Origin: Rhizoctonia solani
Lineage: Eukaryota > Basidiomycota > Agaricomycetes > Cantharellales > Ceratobasidiaceae
Reading direction: 5' to 3'
NCBI RefSeq assembly: GCF_016906535.1
Contig: NC_057370.1
Span: 3,100,001-3,164,000 of the forward strand
DNA length: 64,000 nucleotides
Part shown: piece by piece, positions 15,898 through 27,720 of the stretch
Layout of the letters: each line of letters opens with the position of its first letter
Numbering within the stretch: position 1 is the first letter of the stretch
Translations under genes and position numbers: made by a program
The notes under the pieces: model-generated
The model's input: the letters and a program-made list of their open reading frames with translations, nothing else
Databases searched by the model: none
What the model was told of the DNA's origin: nothing

Positions 15898-16305
15898 GAA
15901 ATTCGTGTTTCTTGTTAGTTCTCGAGTTAAAACCAAGCCGAGCTTGTAATATTGGATTTACCATATTTAATCTATCTAATCATAGAGCTATAATATACCT
16001 TCAGGCAGAGGCTCGTTGCTTTTCAGACTCCGCCACACAATTCGGTTGATGGGACAATTGTCTACCCAACCCCGAAACCGGCCAGCATACCAACACGAGT
16101 ACATGTATTAGTTTCCATCAGAAACTGAGGGGCGATCATAAAGAGTTTATGACGCGGGCCCTACGTAGTAAATTGAACGCATGAGGTCATCCCACCAATC
16201 CTTCGCGCTAACACATGATGTCATCAGCTCCGACCAACAACGCATATAAATACCAAGCCTTGAGCTAACCGACTCCCAAACTAGCATACTCTCTCACTTT
16301 AAATC
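15898..16305. promoter_or_regulatory. Promoter of the small Gly-rich gene, with TATA box
   Basis: TATAAATA at 16245-16252 lies about 55 bp before the ATG at 16306, a good TATA position. Just upstream, at about 16216-16226, is TGATGTCATCA, a CRE/ATF-like palindromic element. A strong, inducible core promoter fits a stress-type gene, but that is inference. Confidence 0.5.
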
Positions 16306-16707
16306 ATGGACGCCTTGAATAAACTCACCGGCCAGGGGCAGCCTCAGGACCAGAACCAGCAGCAGGGCGGTGGCGGAGGTATAATGAGTGGAATCAATAA
16401 CGCGTTGGGAGGTGGCCAAAGAGGTGAACAAAACGAAGGCAAGTCAAATCGTCTGTAGCCCATGGTAATTAGACTAATAGATTTTGGTAACAGACTTACT
16501 CGATAAAGGTGTGTCCATATGTCCCAAATCATGGAGAGCCCTGACGAATATGAAATAGGAGTGGATTATGTCCAGGAACGCATGGGTGGAGGTGATCAAT
16601 CCAACGAGTCCGCCGCGGAGCAGGCCAAGGACGAAGCTATTAGTGATGCCATTCGTGCTCAGTACAAGAACACAACCGGATCTGACTTCCCAATTGCTGA
16701 CAAGTAA
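16306..16707 (+). CDS. Small Gly/Gln-rich hydrophilic protein, conserved fungal type
   Basis: Exon 1 (16306-16438) encodes MDALNKLTGQGQPQDQNQQQ, a Gly-rich run and SGINNALGGG. Exon 2 is only 15 nt (16494-16508, DLLDK). Exon 3 (16559-16707) encodes GVDYVQERMGGG, NESAAEQAKDEAISDAIRAQ and DFPIADK. This matches a family of roughly 100-residue basidiomycete and ascomycete hydrophilic proteins with an ending like GxDFPIxDK; I know no firm function, and a stress-protein role is a guess. Intron 1 (16439-16493) begins GCAAGT and is a GC-AG intron; intron 2 is GTGTGT...AATAG. The 3' part of the gene is duplicated at 17164. Confidence 0.75.
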
Positions 16708-17698
16708 ATGTGAACTATTTTAATTTGTAATAATCGCGAACATCCGAATGCTCTGAAGCCTGTGACATTGAACTACTACAGGCTTACCCAAGGACTCACG
16801 TAAGAGTACAGACCTGGACAAACGGCCAGTACAACCAATGATCACGGGAGATGTCTAATTTCGTCAGAGCAAAAGTATCAAAGCGAGAAAGTGCATAAAT
16901 CTTTTGGAATACTTCTATGTATCCAGTTTGGTGCCTTTCGTAGCCACTTGGTCATCGGAGTTATTTATGATGCTAAGCTACAAGCGAACATCAGCCAATA
17001 CCATGTCTACATAGAATAGAGCGCACGCACTTCTTGATCCTTGCGAGAGTCGGCCCCGTACTTGGTCGTGGCAGCCAGATAACTCCCACGGGATATTGAA
17101 CATCTCTCCTGCCCAATTAGACACATATGTTTTAAATTATTTACGGTGAACCAGCTCGAGACTGCATGGGTGGAGGTGATCAATCCAACGAGTCCGCCGC
17201 GGAGCAGGCCAAGGACGAAGCTATTAGTGATGCCATTCGTGCTCAGTACAAGAACAACCGGATCTGACTTCCCAATTGCTGACAAGTAAATGTAAATTGA
17301 ACTATTTTAATTTGTATTAATAATCGCGAACATCCGAATGCTCTGAAGCCTGTGACATTGAACTACTACAGGCTTACCCAAGGACTCACGTAAGAGTACA
17401 GACCTGGACAAACGGCCAGTACAACCAATGATCACGGGAGATGTCTAATTTCGTCAGAGCAAAAGTATCAAAGCGAGAAAGTGCATAAATCTTTTGGAAT
17501 ACTTCTATGTATCCAGTTTGGTGCCTTTCGTAGCCACTTGGTCATCGGAGTTATTTATGATGCTAAGCTACAAGCGAACATCACTTGATCCTTGCGAGAG
17601 TCGGCCCCGTACTTGTCGTGGCAGCCAGATAACTCCCATGGGATATTGAACATCTCTCCTGCCCAATTAGACACATATGTTTTAAATTATTACGGTGA
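16580..17698 (+). repeat. Tandem segmental duplication, two ~550-bp copies
   Basis: Copy 1 spans 16580-17152 and copy 2 spans 17164-17698, starting from GCATGGGTGGAGGTGATC in both. Copy 2 lacks about 40 bp (the stretch around 16994-17033 of copy 1) and has several 1-4 base indels, but is otherwise almost identical. It repeats the last exon plus 3' flank of the small Gly-rich gene. Confidence 0.9.
17164..17288 (+). pseudogene. Duplicated 3' exon fragment of the small Gly-rich gene
   Basis: It corresponds to codons from ERMGGG to the stop of the gene at 16306, without promoter, exon 1 or micro-exon. A 2-base loss (AAGAACAACC against AAGAACACAACC) shifts the frame just before the DFPIADK ending. 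It is not expected to be expressed as protein. Confidence 0.75.
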
Positions 17699-18396
17699 AG
17701 AATGTTGTCCAGGAAAGGACAAGAAAATATGCATCAATTAGCCATGCAAGCCCACTAACAGAAACAATTTTTGTCAACTTGAAGCAATGCGCACGGACCA
17801 AGGACGAGTTATAAAAAGCGACCACAAACAGTCTTGTATCCTCATACTTACCTGATGGCATGTCTGCCTTCACGTCCTTGTGGGCATGAGTGGGTCAACA
17901 GCCATCTGGCCAAAGTGCCAATAAGTGACGTAACATCAAAGAATAATTCCCCAAAGTGGGGAATCAGTTGAACGGGTACAGTCATCCGAGAGTGCTGAAC
18001 GTATCGTACTTTATGATTAGTCTACAACCGTCAAAGCGCTTAAAACATACACCGATACTGTCGATGTACTTCTGTTCGTCACCAGGTAACATCTATTCAT
18101 ATAGAACCAAGTTGGTTATTTGTCAGTCTGGGCTTCAGAGGTTTCGACATTTTTTACTGGGTACATTTTTGCATACTCCCTACCTCGGTGTTACAACAGA
18201 CACATTTTTGATAATAATATTACTTGGCTGTTCCCAAAAAAATGGCTACGAAGTTGAGCGAGTATAAATCCGTACACGTATAGTCAGGAGCCGCAGCTCA
18301 AAGAGGCCAAGTGACATATGCGTTCGAAAGGCATCGCTACTGGTTCCGTTCAACAAACGAGGCAAGAAGAGAAAAACACTTCTAAATCCCTTTCGG
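17699..18396. other. Intergenic
   Basis: No supportable gene. Short ORFs lack family patterns. Confidence 0.4.
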
Positions 18397-18630
18397 TTAC
18401 AAAATAATGGCATCATCTTTTCTCTCAAAGTATTCCTTTTTTGGTAGTGGCCCAACAGTTTCAAGCGCAGACCTAGTCCGCTCAACGACACTTACAATAG
18501 GTACCGGTGGAAAGAGTAAGTGGGGGGGGGGTTCTTTCATCACTTTCACATTTCTGTCGGAGATTTCGAGAAGGATATCCGCCAACTCAAGTCGACAAGT
18601 AGGTATCAGCCAACAAACGCCGTCCCGCAT
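18397..18630 (-). CDS. Possible small hypothetical ORF
   Basis: A 77-codon frame containing ELADILLEISDRNVKVMKE followed by a Pro-rich PPPHLLFPPVPIVSVVE and a charged end. The amphipathic then Pro-rich composition looks protein-like, and it may be the last exon of an unseen gene. No family is recognised and no splice partner is clear. It could be a chance ORF. Confidence 0.25.
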   Translation of the reverse strand: MRDGVCWLIPTCRLELADILLEISDRNVKVMKEPPPHLLFPPVPIVSVVERTRSALETVGPLPKKEYFERKDDAIIL

Positions 18631-18845
18631 ACTGCACGATCTGACGTCAGAATGTACAAGATCAATACTTGTCGTGTGTGTGTATATATTCCAGCTATTG
18701 CGTCACGTCAGATAAATAATGCGTCAGGAAAGAGAAGAGAAGAGGAGAAAACATGACAAGGCAAAACAAGCGTGAAATCGAAATATGAATAGCAAAGACC
18801 TAGGTTGTTCTATCTGAAAACACGACCCGTACGGACGAGGGAGGG

Positions 18846-21373
18846 CTATGAGTTTCTCATGAGCTTGTACGTCAACCAGGATCCGATGATACCGAATCCG
18901 ACGAGTCCACCGATAATACTATACACACCCAACGTTAGTATCGCCGAAGCTCCCATGCTATCACGCTCAGCACATACCTAATGAACCACCTGTAATCTCC
19001 CGGATCTTTCAAATCTTCACCGGGCACATGGACGTTCATCCCCCAGAGACCTGTACCACCCCCAAAAATCTTCAATTCACCCAGACGATGTATATAACGA
19101 CTGACCGGTAACCAAGTTCATAGGGATCAGGACGGTTCCCAATGCAGTGAGCTTCGAGAGCACGTCGTTGATCTGGTTGTTCGCGTCCGTCATCTCGATG
19201 GAAATCTGCGCGAGGTAGTTGCTGTGAGAGCGGCTGAGGATCTTTTCGTAGTGGTTCAGATTCTGGGTCATTGTGATCAAGTGGTCCTGTTGCGGCCCGA
19301 GTCAGTTGATTCGGTTAGGTAAAGAATGGGGGGTTAGGACTGTACCTGAATATCAGAAAGATATAGCCCCTAAATCCATCATGTTAGTAACAAACGACGG
19401 GCAAATTAGAGGTAAAGGGGACTACGATGTCGGACTTGGGCGCCACGCTCCAGTTCTCATTGCACCGTTTCGCCAAGCCTTTGACGACGTCTGCCTTGTT
19501 GCCCATCAGACGGAGCAAGCCCATGACCTTTTTGCGACACGTTCCGATCTGTTTCCTTGTTTAGTATCGCTCTAGAAGAGACTCTAGAGAGACTGACCTC
19601 CTCAACATGTCGCTCTGGTCCGTATCCTTCAAAATCAGCACAAGCTCGTCGATCGAGTCGACTTCGTATTCGATCCCTTGGATGAGTGGGCCAAAGGCAT
19701 CGGTAATGTCGTCGATGAGGGCATAGGAGATCCAGTCGGATGTCACGGAGATGTAGTCTTTGAGTTGCTTGATTCGGCGGCGGACGTTTTGAGGGTGGGG
19801 TGTACCACGAAAGTGGAACTGCGGGTTCAGATGAAAAAGGGAAAAGGGAGCAAAGCCGCTAAGTGTGTGTGGTAACGTAAGAACCGGTAGACTTACGGAT
19901 AGAATACCCTCTGAAGACGATAATATACATGTTGAGGGGCTCAAGGTGCGTAGGGCTATACGGGTCCTGGTCGAACCCACGGAAACACACCTGGAGCGAC
20001 AGTTAGTCGCAGATCACATGACATGAAATTCAGACGCTCACAAGATAATAATTCCTGAACAATTCAATCTTTTCTCGCGTTTCCTCCATTTGAATATCTT
20101 CCGTCGTAAGCGGATGGATATTAAACACCTTGAAACACACGCATAAGTATCCCAATAGGTAGTAGGAGAAAAAGCACACACTTGCTTAACATGGCCATCT
20201 CCTCGTTGGTGGGCGATAGGACGTCCAACCACCAGGTGTTCACCTCCTCCTCGTCCGATGTTGGCTTTGCTGCCATCATCGGGCTGACCTTGACCTTGGC
20301 CGGGTCTTCGGGGGTAAGAGCACCCCAATAGGCATAGGCGTCGACTTGCCGGCGCTCCCTGTTCCAGCGGCCGTAACATCCCCCTCGGACGAATCGCCCG
20401 ATCCCAAAAACAGCTCCTCGAACGTCTGCCCGTCCGCCGGGAGCTCGCTGAGCGATCTGGCGTGAATCGTGGCGGACAGGCGGTTCGAGTAAAACGAAAA
20501 GCGGTAGGGCCTGTCGTGTCCCGTGTTCGACGGAGGGGCCGCCACGCCCGCTTCTTGCGAGGTGAGGTTGTTGGCGGTATCGGTCGGAGGCGGGCACCCT
20601 CGAACAGCGCGAGTTTGTTCTGGCGACGGGTGGGCGGTGTTGCTCTGGCTGAGTTTGCGCTGTCTCTTGCGGACAAAGGTCGAACTGTGCTCGCCTAGGC
20701 CAGGGATCAGCTCGTCCGGTGCTCCTTCCGAGACGGCGCCGTTGCCGTTACCATTGCCGTGTCCGTTGGCGAACCCAGCGAGTTTCTTTCTGAGTTCGTC
20801 CGTGTTTCGCGCGTTGCGATTCCGAGCGTTTGTTTTTCGGACGTAGCAAAGGTCTCGAGGTGGGTGAAATCAAACTTGGAAAAGCGAAGCCTTGTTGGGC
20901 GGGGGAACATGCTGCCAATGTTCATCGAGGGTGATAAGGTGTGTCATCGACGCCAATGTTTCCGAGCTGGAGGCCGTGCTGGTGTTGCGGGGGGAGAATG
21001 GTGGGAGCGTGAGAGGCCCAGGTTCAGACTCTCGATGAGGTCGGGATGGGGCATGTGGTGTGAGCTTCCGGCGAGTGACGAGCGGCCGTCGGTATCGGTA
21101 GACCTTGTGCACGGAGGACCTCTTCCTCTTCGTGTGGAGATAGCATGGACATTAGATGCTCGTGCTCCATATGGGGTGATCCAGTCGAGTGGGAGTGAGG
21201 ATGCGGGTGAGGATGGGGTGTGAATGGTGCGAGTGACCGAAAGTTAGCGACGGTCGCTGGGGTTGCGCCAGACTTGCACTGCGTGCTCGAGCTAGTAATA
21301 AATGAAATTAAATAAAATCAACAAAATACACAGGTCAGAAACTTACAGAGCTGCATGGCGGATCTGCGTCCAT
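18846..21373 (-). CDS. CorA-type Mg2+ transporter, Alr1/Mnr2 family
   Basis: Divalent-cation channel of the CorA superfamily in the plasma or vacuolar membrane. Likely start MDADPPCSS at 21373, then an intron and WITPYGARASNVHAIST. A long soluble part follows: FDFTHLETFATSEKQTL, RFSFYSNRLSATIHARSLSE, WWLDVLSPTNEEMAML, FNIHPLTTEDIQMEETREKI. The helical funnel includes HPQNVRRRIKQLKDYISV, YALIDDITDAFGPLIQ and NLNHYEKILSRSHSNYLAQI. The selectivity motif GMN (LWGMNVHVPG) follows TM1, and TM2 ends GSWLTYKLMRNS. It has at least eight short introns, and about 730 residues fits the fungal Alr group. The N-terminal exon structure is uncertain; the core is firm. The GC-rich N-terminal part produces long but spurious antisense frames. 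Confidence 0.85.
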
Positions 21374-22301
21374 TCTCCTCTGTCTCTCGAGTGCATCCGC
21401 ATCGTCTATGGGGGAAAGGACCACGGCACGTTTTGCAGTGGGGAATGTCTGATGTCATCCGAGTGGCCAGAGTTGGAACGATACTGCCAGTTGGTGCTGT
21501 CTGTGTCCGATTTTGACAGAACGAGGAGAGGACGAAAGCATGCGCTCGGGACGACATCGTGGTTCAGTTCAATGACGTCCCACTATCAACCCCGGATGCA
21601 TTTATCTGCTCATTAGTCAGGCCACTAACCACTCCACTCAGACACTTGTAAAAGATTCACTTTAGCCTCCTGACAGCATATGTCTTCTGCCCAATGACGT
21701 CCCACTATCAACCCCGGATGCAATTTATCTGCTCATTAGTCAGGCCACTAACCACTCCACTCAGAACACACTTGTAAAAGATTCACTTTAGCCTCCTGAC
21801 AGCATATGTCTTCTGCCAACCCTCAGTACATTCAGATTAAAAATAGAAAAAAAAGGGCGTTTCCGAGTTGGTCGAGATGCTCGCCCCGTGCCGTTATATC
21901 TCGTATTGCCAACTCCATTGATCAGCGCCAAAGTTTCAAATCACTTCCCAGAATAGAAGGTATATCCGTTCCTCGATGCGAGAACCACATCCTCCCCTCC
22001 CGGTCACGGCCCGCCACAATTTAACGAAACCACTCTTCTACTCGTAATACTAGTTCACATCACATGTTATCCAGTCATGATCTACGAAAACACCAAATTT
22101 AGATTCTGCGCCAGGAACACCAAGCCGACTTGCCTCTGAAATCACCGAGCGCATGTCTTCCTTCATATGAGCATATGGGAAAAGTACAGTACCGTCGGCC
22201 GGTCTACAGAACACTCTGTCATCGAGCCTGGGAAATGCTGCGTATTTAATCTCGCTCTTTCTCGACTCCCCCATCTGTTCTGCCATTTCTCGGGTTTCAC
22301 T
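21374..22301. other. Divergent intergenic region, Mg transporter / GH28
   Basis: Contains a 122-bp tandem duplication (21570-21819) and otherwise no coding pattern. It must carry both promoters. Confidence 0.5.
21570..21819. repeat. Tandem duplication, ~122-bp unit x2
   Basis: Unit 1 is 21570-21690 and unit 2 is 21692-21819, both running from CAATGACGTCCCACTATC to CATATGTCTTCTGCC. Unit 2 has small insertions (GCAATTTATC against GCATTTATC, and AGAACACACTT against AGACACTT). Confidence 0.95.
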
Positions 22302-23953
22302 ATGATTGCTGCTGCGGCCCTCGCTCTCCTACCCCTCGTCTCTGCCTACTCCAAGACGTTTGTAGTACCCCATGTCGATGGAAAGGACGACTCACCGGCG
22401 GTCATCGCCGCTCTCGCCAACTACAGCTCCGACTCGCTCATCCTGTTCCAAAAGGGTGTCACATATAACCTCTGGACGGTAAGCACACCTCTATAATCCG
22501 CATTTCACCATCCCCGCATTTATCTCACCCCCAAATTTGTTGCACGCAGCCCATCAATTTTGGCTCATTGACCAACTCTGAAGTCGCTTTCGAAGGAAAC
22601 GCAACCTACCCTACAAGTATCGCCGCCGTCCAAGCCGAAGTAGCCAAATCGGTACGCCCATCTCTCCATACTTAAACAATAAAACACCCACCTTGACAAA
22701 CCTCACAGACCTTCCCCGGACACTGGCTCAGAATCAGCGGCACAAACGTCACGCTCCGCGGTACCACCGATCCCAACTGGGGCTGGATCGACTCGCACGG
22801 CCAACAATGGTGGGACGCCGTCCAGCAGACGAACCGCCCACATGGGATCCGGTTCAGCGTGACCAATGGCGTGATAAGGGATATGAAACTATGGCAGCCT
22901 ATTGCTTGGAACTTTGCGTTGAGCGGGAGCAAGAATGTTCGTGTGCATGGTAATCGGATTCATGCCGTGTCGACTACCAAGGTGAGTTAGGGCCATTGTG
23001 TGTGGTAAAAAGTGTGCTATGATGGGTAAATGATGCTCTTGGTAGGCGTTTCCGTTTAATACTGATGGGTTTGGCGCGGGCGGTACAAACTTGCTCTACG
23101 AGAACAACCACATTGCGAACGGCGATGACTGCATAACCGTCGGAAACGGCTCCAACGGCGTCCACTTTCGCAACGTACGCAACCCGAACCCTTGCACATC
23201 TCCACACCTCTATCTTGGTACTAATCCAAATAATCAACTATAGAACTACTGCGAAGGCGGCCACGGCATGTCCATCGGCTCTCTCGGCTCGGGCGGCTCA
23301 GTCGCATCCGTGCAAAACGTTCTGTTCGAAAACGTCGTGATGAAGAACCATCTGTACGGTGCGCGCTTCAAGAGCTGGACGGGCGGGAACGGTGTGGCGA
23401 GGAATATCACTTGGCGGAATATCGTCCTTGAAAACGTACCTTTTCCCATTTTCGTTACCCAGAACTACTGGGATCAGAACGTGAGTCCCTGTGCAAGTTC
23501 GCTGTGTTGTGAACCGGGTTCTTAGCTTGTTGGCGGTTGTATAGTTGGGACCGAAACCCTCGACTGGGGCAGTCAACAATACCCACATTGAGGATATGCT
23601 CTTTGACAACTTTAGCGGCTCTCAACTCGAGTGAGTTCACCCTCGACCTTTCCCCATTCTAATCACACCCTCTCATCGCGCGCCCACATCGCAGCACCCC
23701 TTACGTCGAAGGTTCCTGCGTGTCTGACCCATGCTGGTACGCGGTGGCCAACGCAACCGGCAAAGAAATCGCCATCTTCGACCTCTATCCCAATACCACG
23801 AGCAACATTCTCGCCCGCCACATTTCCGGTATCAAACCCGTCAATGGCGCCCAGCCCGCTGTCATGTGTGATCCTGCGACGGTCGACAATGATGTGGGGT
23901 TCGTGTGCCAGGATGGGGCGTTTGTTCCTACCAAGGTGGGGTATACTCGATGA
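22302..23953 (+). CDS. Secreted GH28 pectinase (exo-polygalacturonase-like)
   Basis: Glycoside hydrolase family 28 enzyme acting on pectin outside the cell. Seven exons: 22302-22478, 22550-22651, 22709-22981, 23046-23174, 23244-23480, 23545-23630, 23695-23953; all introns are GT-AG of 57-71 nt. A signal peptide MIAAAALALLPLVSA is followed by SKTFVVPH. Catalytic motifs are NTDGFG, GDDCITVG, the GGHGMSIGS loop with the conserved His, and RFKSWTG (the RxK motif). Several NxT/S sites suggest N-glycosylation. Cys pairs near the C-terminus (GSCVSDPCW, VMCDPA, FVCQDG) fit exo-acting GH28 members. Length about 420 residues, complete. Exo- versus endo-action is inferred from the motif pattern. It is consistent with a plant-degrading life style. 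Confidence 0.93.
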
Positions 23954-24514
23954 TTTAAGGGTGGTGGGTTTTTTGTAGTTGTTGATTGGTTGGTTGTTGT
24001 ATCAACGATGTCTTGGATTTGGTGTCACATTTGCGTGTGTTGAATGGTACATCTATGATTCGCGGATCGATGAGGTTCGAGTAACTCTGGGGACTACCGC
24101 TTGGTATCAAACTATGCCACGAAGACGATGCGCATACACTCTGCACATATTCGAACTGACTTCGTTAGCCCTAATCCTACAGACAAGGCGGCAGCGTGAT
24201 AGGGTCTTACTTTAGTAAACTGGGCGAAGTATGAGTGTTGAACAAGTGTGTAAAACCGAGCCGGAATTTTGGCAAAGTGCAGTGGGCCGCAGCGGTAATA
24301 GGACAGCCATGCCCGTGACAGGGATACATCTGAATGAGTGTGATACTTGCTGTTCTTGTCAGGGCCCATAGATGTGAGTGGTCTTCAAGAAAATATGACT
24401 GTGGTGATCAAAACACAAGAATCAGGTGCTTATACAAACATAATTAATATACAACACGTCTACAATGGCAAGCAAACTACGAAGCGTTCAATAATTATAT
24501 GTCTTTTGGCTCAA
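23954..24514. other. Intergenic between convergent genes
   Basis: 3' flanks of GH28 and the coiled-coil gene. No coding pattern seen. Confidence 0.5.
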
Positions 24515-25531
24515 TCAGTTCGCGTTTGAACTGCTACCCCTCCTGATACTCCAGCTTCTTTTGGGTGGAATCGGCTGGGGTGATTTGGCCCTCTCTGCAC
24601 TGGGCTTCCTCGATACACCCTTGATTTCATCCCGTGTAGACTTCTTGGCACTGTCGTCCCATTCGGCCAAGTCATCATTTTCCATGAGTTTGTCAAATGC
24701 TGCGAGCGCCTTCATAGTAGCACTAGCCTCTCCTTCGGCCTTCCCTCTCTCGTACGCGTCCTTCGCAGCAGCGGCAATGGCGTCTCTCATTTCTTTCTCC
24801 CTAGCACGGTCCTCTGGCACCCATCCCTCAGACATCCCACTTTCCCGCGCCCGCTCAGCTTTCATACTCTGCTTCAACTCTTTCGCCACCGCCCTTGCTC
24901 TTCCAGCCGCACCCTCTGCTTCTGCCTTGGCCGCTTCCAACGTCTCCACATCCTTCTTCACCCGACTCAGCTCGGCCCTTAACATTTCGACCAGCATTTG
25001 CGTCTTCTTGTTCTCATCCTGAGCCCTCCTACACTCTGCCTCCGCTTGCGACCGTGCGCTCGCTTCGGCCAAGTACTTTTTATGAGTCTCGACCGTACGT
25101 CGATCGGCACTCTCAACGCGCTCATACGCCTGTTCAAGAGCCTCGGTCCGGACCTTCAACTCGGTCGCAAGTTCGTTGACTTGAGTCCGCATATGACTAA
25201 TGTATTGATTCTTCTCTTCCGCCAAGACACGGGACATGAGTCCGTCCATTTGGGGCGGAGAAAAGGACGTGTTGGTGGTATGGTGTCGCGAGATGGACGG
25301 GCGACGTTTGGATTTTGGAACGGGAGAGGTGGCTCGACTGTGGCTCGGCGAAATAGTGCGGTGCACGTCAGAGTATGTGTTTGGGATAGGAGGGGGATGT
25401 GGCTCGCGAGGACGCCGCGGTGGAGAACGCGGTTGGGTGATGAACAGAGAGAGCTGATGGGGCACGGTGCGATTCTTCTGATCTATAAATCCCCCCACCA
25501 ATATGCACTGAATTAGACTGACTGTGTACAA
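24515..25531 (-). CDS. Coiled-coil protein of unknown function
   Basis: An open frame of 338 codons. The N-terminal third is Pro/Ser/Arg-rich (PRSPPRRPREPHPPPIPN, SKRRPSISRHH). From about residue 95 to 290 there are heptad-like repeats rich in Ala, Glu, Lys and Arg, such as LATELKVRTEALEQAYERVE and LRAELSRVKKDVETLEAAK, predicting a long coiled coil. The C-terminus is basic (PPKRSWSIRRGSSS). The true first exon may lie upstream, around 25540-25800, since the first residues before QPRSPP look non-coding. Partner and function unknown. Confidence 0.65.
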   Translation of the reverse strand: MYTVSLIQCILVGGFIDQKNRTVPHQLSLFITQPRSPPRRPREPHPPPIPNTYSDVHRTISPSHSRATSPVPKSKRRPSISRHHTTNTSFSPPQMDGLMSRVLAEEKNQYISHMRTQVNELATELKVRTEALEQAYERVESADRRTVETHKKYLAEASARSQAEAECRRAQDENKKTQMLVEMLRAELSRVKKDVETLEAAKAEAEGAAGRARAVAKELKQSMKAERARESGMSEGWVPEDRAREKEMRDAIAAAAKDAYERGKAEGEASATMKALAAFDKLMENDDLAEWDDSAKKSTRDEIKGVSRKPSAERAKSPQPIPPKRSWSIRRGSSSNAN

Positions 25532-26293
25532 TCCCAGGGATGAATTGTACTTACATCAATGATGCAGGCATCTTGGTTAGTTGAGTCTCAGGAAAGGTGA
25601 TTTCTCAGTTCAATAGTCAAGCCAGCTCCACAAGAGAGAGTAAAAAACGGCGAGGTCCAGACGTAAGAGAACCACCGAGAGAGACTGTCTTTATAGTAAA
25701 CCGGGGACGGGTGTCGTGATGATGATCTACCTCGTGCCGAAACTCACGTAGGCCTCGAGGCAGGGGTCGCACAGCCCATGATACATCCCGACGGCGTACC
25801 TAATGAGAGTATGAGGAAAAAGGAAACCTTGCCTGATCGCTCTCCGCAACACGTTGACGGCGAAGTGAGGGTGCTGGTCTGGGCTTGTAGATTGCTGTTT
25901 GGCTCAAGTGTGACGCATTCGTGGGATGACAAAGCAATACCAGGAAATTCAGGCTTCATCCCTAGTGTCCCCGCGACAAGTTTCAGGGCAAGTCAAAGAG
26001 CCTGCAGGCAGGTATAACTTCAACTCGGGCAAAGTTGGGCACGTCACTGTTCCCAAACGAGAAATGTCCGCAGTTGATGCTAGGGAATAACTGGTGACAT
26101 TCCTGGGGTTCGGCTCGTGGTAGTGTAGAGCCAAGCTCAAAGGAAAGTGGGGTAACGTAAGGGACTAACATCAGGGAGGAATGCTATCGGCTGTATTCCT
26201 AAACCAGAACGAAAAGTTACAAACATGGAAAGTCTCCAACTCGATGTTCAAACGTCAGCCAGACAAGTGCCGTCGTAGGCCACAGTTTAATGA

Positions 26294-26388
26294 ATAGGAT
26301 AGTCAAACTCCCATATATTGGTTAAACGCGAGTGTTTCAAGTAGGATAGTCAAACTCCCATATATTGGTTAAACGCGAGTGTTTCAAG
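26294..26388. repeat. Tandem duplication, 47-bp unit x2
   Basis: AGGATAGTCAAACTCCCATA through GCGAGTGTTTCAAGT occurs twice in direct succession with no differences seen. Confidence 0.92.
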
Positions 26389-27349
26389 TTTCAAGTTACA
26401 GATATCAGACAGAAGCACAAATACACCAAATTTGCATGCGATTGGAATTTTTATCTAAGTATGTGGGGACAGCTGTCATCCCACCCCGTGGTCAAGGTTG
26501 CTCACGTAAGATATCCTATTTATCGGTATGTATTTATATTACCAAAGTCTATGAAGAAAATCATCTCACTTGAAGTTGGTGCGATACTTCACTCGAATTA
26601 ATATATACCTCTGCGTATACATTCAGCATGTGATACGAGCTAGTGGAGCCATAAACTCGTTGAAACTACGATCAAGCGAGCGGATTTGTCAACTTGACGA
26701 ACGGACCAGACTGGAACGGACGCGAAAATACCTTTCAGAGCCTTCAAATACTGACAATACTTATGAATCCAATCTCTACATAACAGAGCCTGTCGCATGC
26801 TTAGAACGCTGACCTCAAATTTGTTTCCCAGGCCCATATAAAACACGTCACTTCCTAAAAAGGCAATCCGTTGGCTTCATTTGTGGGGTCGGATTTTTTA
26901 ACTCCGATAAATTGAATATCGTCCTCGTTCAACACACACTAATATGTATGCTATAGAGCCATGTATAGATATTTCAATTTATTGTTCGCAATACTCGCAT
27001 AAATGCCCATTTGGAATAAACAACCCATTGCCCAATGAAAAGAGAACAGAAGGTAGCCGAGATAACTGTAGATCTGTTGTGTCTGTCAGATAGGGTGGGC
27101 ATCCTCTTTGACGTACTACTCACGCATGGAATGTTTCTAAGAAAAAATACTACTGATAATATCCATAATCGAATCCAGGGCTCCTACTTCTTTAGATTCA
27201 CCAATCTGCTCGTTGGTGTCATCGTCTGCCCAGGCCTCGTGATCTGGGATTCCGTTGTCATCGGTATCATATATGACTTTGTGCATCCCATCTGAAGGAT
27301 CGCTGTCAATAGAATTCCCGCTGATGCTTTCGCCCATGGCCCCTATCAT

Positions 27350-27720
27350 AGTGGTTTCAGGGGTAATGAATGTAAGGCTAAGCAAGCCACGGCAGCCACA
27401 AGATTTGCGATTACAACATGGTGTTTGAGAACCACTGGGGCAACTTCATAGAGAAGTCGATCCCGATCATCGCGAGTTGGACACCGCTCATACTGTGTAG
27501 CAATGGATTCAAAATTTTCCTTTGCTTTGGGACCTGGGTGTTCGGGAGGGCAAGCAGATGCAGCGTTTTTCTGAAGTCGGCCACAATTTGTTGGTCGGCC
27601 GATTCCTCGTTTTGAACATGCGCTTGGTTGATGGCTTCATGTCGCTCGATTACACGTCTTTATGCCGCCCAATGCGGCTTCAAGAGCGGGATTGGGTTCA
27701 TGAGACATAGTACGCAGAGA
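27350..27720 (-). pseudogene. Possible decayed gene, minus strand
   Basis: Two overlapping frames look protein-like. One reads ERHEAINQAHVQNEESADQQ then IVADFRKTLHLL. The other reads KAKENFESIATQYERCPTRD then RLLYEVAPVVLKHHVVIANL and ends SLPLKPL. A frame change near 27545 would join them. Just downstream, at 27137-27385, is a further acidic frame with YDTDDNGIPDHEAWADDDTN. I recognise no family. It could be a gene broken by single-base errors or a relic. Confidence 0.35.

Noticed and set aside
20038..20846. Long GC-rich ORFs on both strands (212, 158 and 107 codons)
   Set aside because: They are shadow frames of the Mg transporter N-terminal exons. Only the spliced minus-strand frame matches the family.
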